Position numbers and translations under genes: made by a program. DNA of 64,000 bases from SIG565 sp045613385 (GTDB taxonomy: Bacteria; Bacillota; Clostridia; Oscillospirales; Acutalibacteraceae). The DNA is taken from positions 12,346 through 76,345 of the forward strand of contig JAZLAW010000022.1 of the NCBI GenBank assembly GCA_045613385.1, written 5' to 3'. The notes under the pieces were generated by a model that saw nothing but the letters and a program-made list of their open reading frames with translations, did not search any database and had not been told where the DNA came from. Below are positions 50,721-58,492 of this stretch, piece after piece; the first letter of the stretch is position 1; every line of letters starts with the position of its first letter.

Positions 50721-50749
50721 ATAATAACACAAGTAAACAGAAAAATCAA
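50721..50749 (-). promoter_or_regulatory. Promoter of the S10-spc-alpha superoperon
   Basis: On the minus strand, -35 TTGATT (50749-50744), a 17-nt spacer and -10 TATTAT (50726-50721), about 278 nt before rpsJ. The sequence around it is strongly AT-rich. Confidence 0.65.
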
Positions 50750-50788
50750 GTACTTTTTTAAAAAATTTTCAGAGAATTTTTATGCAGT

Positions 50789-50824
50789 GAAAAATCCCGA
50801 ATTCTTGCGAATCCGGGATTTTTA
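50789..50824 (-). terminator. Terminator after tspO
   Basis: On the minus strand AAATCCCGGATTC / GAATTCGGGATTT pairs over 13 bp with one G-U and a GCAA tetraloop, followed by TT. It directly follows the tspO stop and separates it from the ribosomal promoter. Confidence 0.8.
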
Positions 50825-51298
50825 CTATCTGTTGAGCAAATAAACTCCGAGTGTTAAATACCCTGCAAATGCCACCCATATAATATAAGGTATCATTAAA
50901 AGTCCTGCGGGTTTTGAAATACGGTAAAACTTTACCGTCGTAATAATTATAAGTGCTAACAAAATGAGCAACCAGATAAATGCGAACAAGTACATTTTTC
51001 CACCGAAGAAAATAATGGACCAGAAGAAATTGAAAATTAACTGGAGCATATAGAACAGTAGCGCGTTCCCCGCCATTCCCGCAGAATGTTCAGCAGTATA
51101 TATTTTATAGGAAGCGATGCCCATTAATACATACAATATCCCCCATACCACAGGAAATAACCACATAGGCGGAGTCAGCGGTGGCTGATTTACCTTTTCA
51201 AAATCTTTCATAGCGCCGCTTGTAAGTAACGCAGACAGGCCGCCAACCACTAATGGTATAAGTATAGCTACAATCAAGGTTTTCCATCTTTTTTTCAC
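50825..51298 (-). CDS. tspO: TspO/MBR family membrane protein
   Basis: This protein of about 157 residues has five predicted membrane helices and the TspO pattern: an early helix, then NQPPLTPPMWLFPVVWGILY, a helix with FNFFWSIIFFG, and PYIIWVAFAGYL near the C-terminus. TspO proteins bind tetrapyrroles and related hydrophobic ligands; the role in anaerobes is unclear. A GTG at 51298 with GGGTGA five nt upstream is preferred; an in-frame GTG at 51307 overlaps that site. It is a single gene. Confidence 0.9.
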   Translation of the reverse strand: MKKRWKTLIVAILIPLVVGGLSALLTSGAMKDFEKVNQPPLTPPMWLFPVVWGILYVLMGIASYKIYTAEHSAGMAGNALLFYMLQLIFNFFWSIIFFGGKMYLFAFIWLLILLALIIITTVKFYRISKPAGLLMIPYIIWVAFAGYLTLGVYLLNR

Positions 51299-51389
51299 AT
51301 ATATCACCCATTATAATATACGCTTTATCTTGTAATTTTATTCCGTAATATAATAAATCAGTGTTGCCAGATTCATCGTTTGAATTTCC

Positions 51390-51419
51390 TTGACTTTTAA
51401 TTGTGATATGTGCTATACT
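51390..51419 (+). promoter_or_regulatory. Promoter of the DUF4838 gene
   Basis: -35 TTGACT (51390-51395), an 18-nt spacer and -10 TATACT (51414-51419), 32 nt before the ATG. Confidence 0.65.
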
Positions 51420-51451
51420 GAACACATAAATTAGTACTTGGAGTGAAGTCT

Positions 51452-53359
51452 ATGATAAAAGTTAGCATTTACATAAAAAGCAATGAAAAAACCATAAGAT
51501 TTGCGGCAGAAGAATTAAGAAAATATCTTTTGTTGCTTGATAATTCCCTTTCGGTAGAACTTTGTGAATACAAAGGCGATAATACTGACGGAATTATTCT
51601 TGGTCTTTGGGACAAAGAACAAACCGAAGAAGACACTACAGAAGTATCAATTAAAGAACTTAGCGGTAAGCTTTTAGGTTCTAATCCCCGAAGTGTTCTT
51701 TTTGCAGTTTATCAGTATCTCGAAGCGCTGGGTATTAAATGGGTACGCCACGGAGCCGACGGTGAATACATTCCCGAAAATCACGATTTTTCAAAAGACA
51801 ATATTTCTTTTTTAAGAACTGCCGAGCATTTCCATCGCGCAATGATGATTGAAGGTGCATTAAAACTAGAAAACCTTACTGAAAATATTGACTGGTGTGC
51901 CAAGGCAGGCTTTAACGAATATTATATACAATTTGAACGTCCCACTTACTTTTTGAGACGTTGGTATGAACACGATTACAACCCCTTGCCCGAAAAGAAG
52001 TTTTTAACGCTCGAAGAAGAAATTGAATATAACGACATTATTACCGCCGAAATTAAAAAGCGTGGTATGGTGCTTTACGTTGTAGGCCACGGTTGGCATA
52101 CGGGTCCATTTAATTTTACACCGAAGTTTGAAGACCTACCCGAAGAGACCAAAGAAATAATAGCTCTGACCGATGGCAAACGCCAATATATCAGGGGCTC
52201 CGCGGGTGTAACACAATTATGTTACTCTAATAAAAAAGTGCAAACAGCTATTGCTGATTTTGTGCTAAACTATGTTAAAAACAACCCTGATTCAGATATT
52301 CTTATGTTCCCATTGGCAGATGGAGTAAACAACCACTGCGAATGTGAAGAATGTCAGAAAATGCGTCCGGCAGACTGGTATGTCACACTGCTTAACGAAG
52401 TAGATGCCGTACTTACTGCACACGGCTACAAGCAAAAAATCGCTATAGCTATTTACACCGATTTTATGTGGGCGCCCACTAAGGCTCTACTTAATAACCC
52501 TGATAGATTTTTATATTGCTATGCGCCCTATCATAGAACATATTTATATTCCTACAAAAATATGGGTCCCCTTACCGACCCGTTGCCCGAGTATGTAAGA
52601 AACAAAAACGAAATGCCAGAACAACCCGAAGACCTACTTGCCTTCTTAAAAGCATGGCAAGAGCATCAAGATGTTTCTTCTTTTGCGCACGAATATTACT
52701 ACTATGCGGGTGAACACTACTTCGATTTTGGTAGTATATTCCTGGCAAATATTATTCACGAAGACATCCGTTGTCTTAAGGACCTTAATATACATGGTAT
52801 GATGTCTTGTCAAAGCCAACGCTCATTTATGCCTACAGGTCTTGGTTCTTGGGTCATGGCAAAGGCATTATGGGATGATACGGTAGACTTTGAAGTTATG
52901 AAAAAAGAATACTTCCAGTGTGCGTTCGGTACCGAAGCTGAAGTGTTCAGTAAATATCTCACCTATTTATCGAGCATTGCCCATGATAATGTTGACGTTC
53001 CATACGACAAGGTAATCTATGCCGCAAAGGAAATGCTTAAATACATAGCAACACTTGATTTGGACAGTATGAATCATTGTTATGCCGCTTCCATCAAATA
53101 TATTAATTTCCATTGCGGACTTCTCATTAAACAATGTACAGCCGACAAATTAACAAAACATGTTGGTTTACAAAACGCAAAGGAAAAATGGGAAGAGCTT
53201 TTAAACTATGTGAGACTGCACGAAGAAGAAGTTCAACCTGTATTCGATTTACATCAGTATTTCACACATCTAAGACAAAGAATGTACCCCGAAATACAGC
53301 ATTGGTTTAATAACGACTATAATGCAACCGGCACACGCATAGACCTGCTTATGGAATAG
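51452..53359 (+). CDS. DUF4838 protein, alpha-glucuronidase-related
   Basis: This 635-residue protein has an N-terminal alpha/beta domain of the kind found in front of GH67-like enzymes (RFAAEELRKYLLLLD, VLFAVYQYLEALGIKWVRHG). A barrel-like region follows, with the DUF4838 hallmark HCECEECQKMRPADWYVTLL and AIAIYTDFMWAPT. No signal peptide is seen, so it should act inside the cell. Glycoside hydrolysis is suggested by the fold relationship only. No sugar transporter or other glycan genes are adjacent, so the substrate is open. ATG 51452 follows GGAG by 8 nt. Confidence 0.82.
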   Translation: MIKVSIYIKSNEKTIRFAAEELRKYLLLLDNSLSVELCEYKGDNTDGIILGLWDKEQTEEDTTEVSIKELSGKLLGSNPRSVLFAVYQYLEALGIKWVRHGADGEYIPENHDFSKDNISFLRTAEHFHRAMMIEGALKLENLTENIDWCAKAGFNEYYIQFERPTYFLRRWYEHDYNPLPEKKFLTLEEEIEYNDIITAEIKKRGMVLYVVGHGWHTGPFNFTPKFEDLPEETKEIIALTDGKRQYIRGSAGVTQLCYSNKKVQTAIADFVLNYVKNNPDSDILMFPLADGVNNHCECEECQKMRPADWYVTLLNEVDAVLTAHGYKQKIAIAIYTDFMWAPTKALLNNPDRFLYCYAPYHRTYLYSYKNMGPLTDPLPEYVRNKNEMPEQPEDLLAFLKAWQEHQDVSSFAHEYYYYAGEHYFDFGSIFLANIIHEDIRCLKDLNIHGMMSCQSQRSFMPTGLGSWVMAKALWDDTVDFEVMKKEYFQCAFGTEAEVFSKYLTYLSSIAHDNVDVPYDKVIYAAKEMLKYIATLDLDSMNHCYAASIKYINFHCGLLIKQCTADKLTKHVGLQNAKEKWEELLNYVRLHEEEVQPVFDLHQYFTHLRQRMYPEIQHWFNNDYNATGTRIDLLME

Positions 53360-53370
53360 ATTTTAGTAAT

Positions 53371-53405
53371 AAAAAAGCAGACACCTATCAGGTGTCTGCT
53401 TTTTT
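53371..53405. terminator. Bidirectional terminator (DUF4838 gene and tRNA-Arg)
   Basis: AAAAAAGCAGACACCT/AGGTGTCTGCTTTTTT is a perfect 16-bp stem with a 3-nt loop. It follows the DUF4838 gene on the plus strand and the tRNA on the minus strand. Confidence 0.9.
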
Positions 53406-53407
53406 AT

Positions 53408-53484
53408 TGGCGCGCTGAAAGGGACTCGAACCCCCGACCCTCTGCTTAGAAGGCAGATGCTCTATCCAGCTGAGCTATCAGCGC
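53408..53484 (-). tRNA. tRNA-Arg (anticodon UCU)
   Basis: A 77-nt cloverleaf is readable on the minus strand. It has acceptor stem GCGCTGA/TCAGCGC, D-arm AGCTCAGCTGGATAGAGC, anticodon arm TCTGC-CTTCTAA-GCAGA with anticodon TCT, and T-arm GGGGGTTCGAGTCCC. G is the discriminator and CCA is encoded. It reads AGA/AGG codons, which are common in this genome. Confidence 0.96.
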
Positions 53485-53514
53485 ATCCTTTCCGTTTGTT
53501 TCACGGCAAAAACT

Positions 53515-53543
53515 ATTTTAACACAAAGATTTAAAATAATCAA
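53515..53543 (-). promoter_or_regulatory. tRNA-Arg promoter
   Basis: On the minus strand, -35 TTGATT (53543-53538), a 17-nt spacer and -10 TAAAAT (53520-53515), 30 nt before the tRNA 5' end. Confidence 0.65.
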
Positions 53544-53588
53544 GTAAAATTTATTCGCTTTTGTAAGTTTTTGAAAAAGCCGTTTTTA

Positions 53589-53617
53589 TTGACTTTTCGC
53601 GTCTTTAAGATTACAAT
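53589..53617 (+). promoter_or_regulatory. Promoter of the shikimate-kinase-like gene
   Basis: -35 TTGACT (53589-53594), a 17-nt spacer and -10 TACAAT (53612-53617), 28 nt before the ATG. Confidence 0.65.
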
Positions 53618-53645
53618 TATCTAAAACACATACGGAGTATTTTTT

Positions 53646-54143
53646 ATGAAAAACAATATAATTCTTATCGGTATGCCCGGTTGCGGAAAAAGCACAGTCG
53701 GTGTACTTCTTGCCAAGATTATAGGGTACAGTTTTCTCGATTCAGACCTTTTGATTCAACAACAAGAAGGCAAGAAATTATACGAAATAATAAACGAGTA
53801 CGGTACCGAATATTTTAAAAATGCAGAGAATAATGCAAATAAGGAAATCACCGCACAAAATACAGTAATTGCAACCGGCGGCAGCGTTGTTTACTGTGAA
53901 GAAGCAATGCAACATTTAAAGCAAATAGGAACTGTTGTATACATTCGCGTGACCCCTGAACAATTAGAAAAGCGCATCAACAATATTTCTACTCGCGGTG
54001 TTGTTATGCATAATAGCACCACTTTAAAAGAGCTTTTTGATGAACGCTCTCCCCTTTACGAAAAATATGCCGATATTATAGTAGACAGTGATGATAGTGC
54101 CCTTATCGAAAACGCAGAAAAAATAGCGGCCGCATTACAGTAA
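53646..54143 (+). CDS. Shikimate-kinase-like P-loop kinase
   Basis: This 165-residue protein has Walker A GMPGCGKST (9-17), the DSD motif with D32 and D34, ATGGSVV (G78-G79) and the RSPLYEKYAD segment (R134). These give the shikimate kinase layout. The substrate-binding arginine of AroK (R58 in the F-R motif) is K58 here (YFKNAE), and no other shikimate-pathway gene is nearby. It may be a genuine but divergent shikimate kinase or a related small-molecule kinase. It is a single gene with its own promoter and terminator. Confidence 0.75.
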   Translation: MKNNIILIGMPGCGKSTVGVLLAKIIGYSFLDSDLLIQQQEGKKLYEIINEYGTEYFKNAENNANKEITAQNTVIATGGSVVYCEEAMQHLKQIGTVVYIRVTPEQLEKRINNISTRGVVMHNSTTLKELFDERSPLYEKYADIIVDSDDSALIENAEKIAAALQ

Positions 54144-54144
54144 C

Positions 54145-54175
54145 AAGGCATCCTACTTTTTGTAGGATGCCTTTT
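54145..54175. terminator. Bidirectional terminator between convergent genes
   Basis: AAGGCATCCTAC/GTAGGATGCCTT with a TTTTT loop and following T residues. It closes the kinase gene; the minus-strand trmO stop (54174-54176) overlaps its end. Confidence 0.85.
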
Positions 54176-54839
54176 ATATTACTTCGACGACTGTAAGTGT
54201 TTTTTCTTTTACTGTAAACTTTACTTCCCTATTACAAAAGAAAAATCCGTAAACGCGTTTCTCATCTTCTATATAAGAAGGGCGTGGGTCACCGCTTAAA
54301 GCAAAAATCAACTCTTCTAATTTATCTTCTGAGATTTTTTGTTTGAGTTCCACCGGAAAAGTTACTTCTAATTTCCTTTCAGATAAATTATCAGTGAAAC
54401 CTCCTGTGGCTCCCGGCACAGAATCGGCATAGGGAAGATATGGCTTAATATCAAAAATGGGTGTGCCATCCATCATATCCACACCTGATACATATATCAC
54501 GGGACCTTGTTCCTTTGTCATTTGTATTTTCTCTAATTTTACAACCGATAGTCCTATTGGATTGGGTCTGAATGGTGAACGTGTTGCGAAAACACCCTTT
54601 TTCTCGTTTCCACCTAAAAGCGGCGGTCTTACTGTAGGCGACCACTTTTCCTGTTTTGCACTTGAAAACTCCCAAACAATCCACAAATGTGAAAATTCTT
54701 CAAGACCCCGAAGAGCATCGGGATTACGGAACTCTTTTTCGAAAATGATTTTCCCCTTTATTTCATCATTAAGACCAGATTGTCTTGGCAAACCGAACTT
54801 TGTGGGGAAATCGGTTTTAATTTTTGCTATATATTTCAC
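54174..54839 (-). CDS. trmO: tRNA (t6A37) N6-methyltransferase, TrmO family
   Basis: This protein of about 221 residues has the TrmO/YaeB start IAKIKTDFPTKFGLPRQSGL, then LEEFSHLWIVWEF and GVFATRSPFRPNPIGLS, and the C-terminal PVIYVSGVDMMDGTPIFDIKPYLPYAD. It adds a methyl group to t6A at position 37 of tRNAs using SAM. A GTG start at 54839 gives the normal TrmO N-terminus; the longer frame overlaps the preceding gene. It lies 10 nt after the HAD gene and is probably coupled to it. The ribosome-binding site is weak. Confidence 0.9.
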   Translation of the reverse strand: MKYIAKIKTDFPTKFGLPRQSGLNDEIKGKIIFEKEFRNPDALRGLEEFSHLWIVWEFSSAKQEKWSPTVRPPLLGGNEKKGVFATRSPFRPNPIGLSVVKLEKIQMTKEQGPVIYVSGVDMMDGTPIFDIKPYLPYADSVPGATGGFTDNLSERKLEVTFPVELKQKISEDKLEELIFALSGDPRPSYIEDEKRVYGFFFCNREVKFTVKEKTLTVVEVI

Positions 54840-54849
54840 TCTATCACAC

Positions 54850-55491
54850 TCACAAATATTTATAAACATCCGTCGCAGTTTCTGCCAAATAAGTAGCACC
54901 CGCCGTTTCTAATTCTTCCCGACTTCCAAAGCCATACAAAACACCTATACTGTCCAAACCAAGCTCTGCCGCACCTTCGCAGTCGAATTTACGGTCACCA
55001 ACCATTATGGCAGAATTATTGTTCATCACACCGACTCTCTTTAGCGCGTATGCAATAACATCGGGTTTTTCACTACGCGTATTATCAAACGTGGCACCTG
55101 CGATTACATCAAAATATTTATCTATATTTAAATGTTTTAATATCTTTTTGGCAAACTCTTCAGGCTTTGATGTTGCAAGAACAACCTTTCTACACGAAGT
55201 TTTGATTTCTTTTAGCAAATCTTCAACACCATCATACAATTGTATCTCAAAAATACCTTTTTCTCTATAATACTCTCTATAATACTTTACAAGTATTTCG
55301 GCATCCTGTTTACTGATTTTCAACAATTTTGAAAACGAATCATCAAGCGGTGGACCCAAAAAGAAATTAAGGGTACTGCGCTTTGGCATTTCTGCTCCAT
55401 ATTTACCCAGCGCATATTCAATAGAGTTTAAAATTCCGTTCTCAGAATTAATAATTGTACCATCCAAATCAAATAACACAATATCATACAT
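54850..55491 (-). CDS. HAD-family phosphatase (phosphoglycolate phosphatase-like)
   Basis: This 213-residue enzyme has motif I DLDGTIINS (D8, D10), LATSKPE (motif II), EKPDVIAYALKR (motif III Lys) and MVGDRKFDCEGAAELG (motif IV). The cap is the alpha-helical type of PGP/beta-phosphoglucomutase relatives. The substrate is not determinable. It is followed by trmO after 10 nt. Confidence 0.87.
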   Translation of the reverse strand: MYDIVLFDLDGTIINSENGILNSIEYALGKYGAEMPKRSTLNFFLGPPLDDSFSKLLKISKQDAEILVKYYREYYREKGIFEIQLYDGVEDLLKEIKTSCRKVVLATSKPEEFAKKILKHLNIDKYFDVIAGATFDNTRSEKPDVIAYALKRVGVMNNNSAIMVGDRKFDCEGAAELGLDSIGVLYGFGSREELETAGATYLAETATDVYKYL

Positions 55492-55552
55492 TTTTTATCA
55501 CCTTTTTTATTTTAACCTATTCCCCATTTAAAAGCAATAGTTTGAATTTTTG

Positions 55553-55581
55553 TTGAAGAATGTAGAAATTTATGATACATT
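55553..55581 (+). promoter_or_regulatory. Promoter of the DUF5058/M20 operon
   Basis: -35 TTGAAG (55553-55558), a 17-nt spacer and -10 TACATT (55576-55581), 30 nt before the first ATG. Confidence 0.6.
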
Positions 55582-55611
55582 ATATATAATAATATTTAGG
55601 AGATGAAAAAT

Positions 55612-56346
55612 ATGCCTTTTAGTGTAAATAGTCCTATACTGTTCATATTGGTAGGGCTGCTGATTGCGGTCGTTCTTGCACAATCAATTTACTTTTTGGT
55701 TCGAGCAATACGCCGCGCAAAAGAGTTAAATATGGATATCGGCAAAATTAAAAAAACCATTTCTTCTTCAGCGGTTTTCACCATTGCCCCAGCAGTAGCA
55801 ATTCTCGTAGGGGTTGTTGCCCTTTCGAAAAGTTTGGGTGTGGCTTTACCTTGGCTCAGATTATCAATTATCGGTTCAATTTCTTATGAAACAATCGCCG
55901 CCAACAATGCTTTACAGGCATTAGGTCTTGCCGCAGGTGAAAAGATTACCGACCCTTCCGTCTTTGTAACTGTACTTTGGGTTATGACAATCGGTATCGC
56001 CGCAGGTCTTATTCTGGTGCCCTTTGTTACAAAGAAGATACAGGGCGGTATGAACAAGATTGGTATGAAAGACAAAAAATGGGGCGAGATTTTTAATAAC
56101 GCTATGTTCCTTGGTATGATTTCGGCATTCCTGGGTTATGTTTTCTGCGATGTCGGTCTTGTATTCAAGGGCGAAACGGTTGGTCTTATACCCGTTTGTG
56201 TAATGGTTACTTCAGCAGTAGTTATGGCGGTATGCGGTTTGCTTTCTAAAAAGTTCAAAATTCGCTGGATTGAAGACTATGCGTTGCCGCTAAGTTTGGT
56301 TATTGGTATGATTTCAGCCATACCTTATTCAAATCTTTTAGGTTAA
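55612..56346 (+). CDS. DUF5058 membrane protein
   Basis: This 244-residue protein has six or seven predicted membrane helices. The sequence SPILFILVGLLIAVVLAQS, SSAVFTIAPAVAILVGVVAL and GVALPWLRLSIIGSISYE matches the DUF5058 family of unknown function. AGGAG lies 9 nt before the ATG at 55612; an ATG at 55603 is too close to that site. It is followed by a second membrane protein (14-nt gap) and a membrane-anchored M20 peptidase. A peptide or amino-acid transport role is inferred from this context only. Confidence 0.82.
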   Translation: MPFSVNSPILFILVGLLIAVVLAQSIYFLVRAIRRAKELNMDIGKIKKTISSSAVFTIAPAVAILVGVVALSKSLGVALPWLRLSIIGSISYETIAANNALQALGLAAGEKITDPSVFVTVLWVMTIGIAAGLILVPFVTKKIQGGMNKIGMKDKKWGEIFNNAMFLGMISAFLGYVFCDVGLVFKGETVGLIPVCVMVTSAVVMAVCGLLSKKFKIRWIEDYALPLSLVIGMISAIPYSNLLG

Positions 56347-56360
56347 GGGGGTACATAAAA

Positions 56361-57032
56361 ATGACTGATAAAAAGAAACTCACCTATCTTGAAAGTGTAC
56401 ACCGCGACGGTAAGATTTGGGGTATCGCACTTTGTGTTTTGTTTTTTGCTTTTCCGATTGCGGTTTGCTTAATATTCGGCGCTGCGCCACAATGGAAAGC
56501 GTTGGCTCAGGGACTGTTTGCTACTGTGCCTATGTATTGGGCGGTTGGTATTATTGAAATTTTCACATATGTGCCTATGCTTGGCGCAGGCGGTACATAT
56601 TTATCCTTTGTAACGGGTAACATTTCAAACTTAAAACTTCCATGTGCCGTTGACGCTATGGAAAGAGCAAATGTAAAGCCCAGCACCGAAGAAGGAGAAA
56701 TTATCTCTACAATTTCAATAGCCGTTTCAAGTATTGTTACGACAATAATTATAATTTTGGGTGTTATACTTATTATACCGCTCACCCCAATACTTGAAAG
56801 CGAAGCGCTTAAACCTGCTTTTGATATGATTTTGCCCGCACTATTCGGTGGACTTGCAGTTGTGTTTATAGCAAAAAACGCAAAGCTTTCTATAGCGCCT
56901 ATTATTTTAATGCTTATACTGTTCATTTTTGTACCGGCACTGAACGCAGGTACAGTAGGTATTATGGTGCCTGTCGGCGTACTGTTTACAATAGCCGTAG
57001 CCCGAATAATGTACAAGAAAGGAATGCTATAA
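56361..57032 (+). CDS. Small integral membrane protein, partner of DUF5058
   Basis: This 223-residue protein has a short cytoplasmic N-terminus (MTDKKKLTYLESVHRDGK) and about six membrane helices. Its motif VPMLGAGGTYLSFVTGNISNLKLPCAVDAM is shared with DUF5058-linked partner proteins as far as I can recall; otherwise the family is not recognised. Gene order with DUF5058 and the M20 peptidase suggests a two-subunit membrane complex. The next gene starts immediately after its stop codon. Confidence 0.72.
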   Translation: MTDKKKLTYLESVHRDGKIWGIALCVLFFAFPIAVCLIFGAAPQWKALAQGLFATVPMYWAVGIIEIFTYVPMLGAGGTYLSFVTGNISNLKLPCAVDAMERANVKPSTEEGEIISTISIAVSSIVTTIIIILGVILIIPLTPILESEALKPAFDMILPALFGGLAVVFIAKNAKLSIAPIILMLILFIFVPALNAGTVGIMVPVGVLFTIAVARIMYKKGML

Positions 57033-58460
57033 ATGATTGTTTTATTGGCAATTATTGTTTTGATTATTTTAGTTGTACTAACGCGCACACTTTTGTTTAA
57101 ACCCGAAAAAACAGTAAATAAACATATAAAGACGGTTGAGTTTAACAAGGAACGCGCCGTAGAAAACCTTTGTGAGCTTGTAAAATGCAAAACCATTTCC
57201 TACTATGACTCTTCTCTTGAAAATGATGCAGAGTTTAAAAAGTTAATTGGCCTGCTTCCTACTCTCTACCCTAATGTCGCAGCGACTTGTGAGTTCAAAG
57301 AGTTGCCCGACAGAGCCCTGCTTTTTAAATGGAAAGGTCAAAACAGTGATGCCGCCGCAGTTATGATGGCACACTACGATGTTGTTCCCGTAAATGAAGA
57401 ATTGTGGGAAAAACCACCTTTTGAAGCAATTATTGAAGATGGTGTTATTTGGGGTCGCGGTACCCTTGATACAAAAGTTACGATGAACGCTATACTTTCT
57501 GCCGCTGAACATTTAATTGAAAAAGGTTTTGTGCCAAAGCAAGATATTTACTTTGCTTTCTCGGGCGGTGAAGAAACAAACGGTAAAGGTGCCATCAACA
57601 TAGTTGATTATTTTATAGAAAATAACATAAAGCTTTCCTTTGTTGTTGATGAAGGCGGTGCGGTTGTTGAGAATGTTTTCCCCGGTGTAAAGGCGCCGTG
57701 CGGACTAATAGGTATTGCTGAAAAGGGTCTTATGAATGTCAAATACACAGCCAAATCGGGTGGTGGACACGCATCAGCCCCCAAGCCAAATACACCTTTT
57801 GAGCGTTTATCCCGTGCTTGTCTTAACATCTCGCACTATCCTACAAAGTCACACCTGACAATACCGGTTGCCGAAATGTTTGACACTTTAGGCAGACATT
57901 CAAGTTTTATATACCGTATGATTTTTGCAAATCTTTGGCTATTCTATCCTGTGCTTGATTCTATATGTACAAAATCAGGCGGAGAACTAAATGCACTTAT
58001 GCGTACAACGGTTGCTTTTACGCAGTCAAATGGCAGTACCGCACCAAACGTAATACCGCCCGAAGCTACGCTTGTTTCAAATATACGCATCAACCCGTTT
58101 GATACAACCGACAGTGTTTTAGAGTACTTGAAGAAAACTGTTGATGATAAAGATATTGAAATTACTATGCTCGAAGGCACTAATCCAAGCAGGATTTCAA
58201 AAACCGAATGTTCGGAATGGGAAAAGGTGGCTTCTGCCGTAGCAGATACCTGGCAAGGTTCAATCGTTTCCCCCTACCTTATGGTACAATGCTCCGATTC
58301 ACGTCACTATGGCAGAATAAGTGATAAGGTTTACCGCTTCTCCGCAATGGATTTAACAAGTGAAGAACGAGCCACAATTCACGGGAACAATGAACGCATT
58401 AGAATAGATGCTCTATGCCGTTCGGTTGAGTTTTATATAAGACTACTGGAAAAATGCTAA
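57033..58460 (+). CDS. Membrane-anchored M20 family metallopeptidase
   Basis: This 475-residue protein has an N-terminal membrane helix (residues 2-20), then an M20 zinc peptidase/deacylase. The ligands and catalytic residues are H114 and D116 (AHYDVVP), D146 (GRGTLDTK), E180/E181 (SGGEET), D206 and a C-terminal His in SDSRHYG. The dimerisation (lid) domain covers about 225-350. Its anchor and length recall PM20D1/CPS1-type enzymes. It probably cleaves dipeptides or N-acyl amino acids at the membrane. AAAGGA lies 6 nt before the ATG. Confidence 0.88.
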   Translation: MIVLLAIIVLIILVVLTRTLLFKPEKTVNKHIKTVEFNKERAVENLCELVKCKTISYYDSSLENDAEFKKLIGLLPTLYPNVAATCEFKELPDRALLFKWKGQNSDAAAVMMAHYDVVPVNEELWEKPPFEAIIEDGVIWGRGTLDTKVTMNAILSAAEHLIEKGFVPKQDIYFAFSGGEETNGKGAINIVDYFIENNIKLSFVVDEGGAVVENVFPGVKAPCGLIGIAEKGLMNVKYTAKSGGGHASAPKPNTPFERLSRACLNISHYPTKSHLTIPVAEMFDTLGRHSSFIYRMIFANLWLFYPVLDSICTKSGGELNALMRTTVAFTQSNGSTAPNVIPPEATLVSNIRINPFDTTDSVLEYLKKTVDDKDIEITMLEGTNPSRISKTECSEWEKVASAVADTWQGSIVSPYLMVQCSDSRHYGRISDKVYRFSAMDLTSEERATIHGNNERIRIDALCRSVEFYIRLLEKC

Positions 58461-58462
58461 AT

Positions 58463-58492
58463 AAAAAGCTCCTTCTTTTGAAGGAGCTTTTT
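58463..58492. terminator. Bidirectional terminator
   Basis: AAAAAGCTCCTTC/GAAGGAGCTTTTT with loop TTTT. It serves the plus-strand M20 gene and the minus-strand MATE gene whose stop overlaps it. Confidence 0.88.

Noticed and set aside
56507..57196. 229-codon minus-strand frame opposite the membrane-protein gene
   Set aside because: Mirror frame of a hydrophobic plus-strand gene (Ile/Val-rich codons give Asn/Ile/Thr-rich antisense). It spans two genes and has no RBS.
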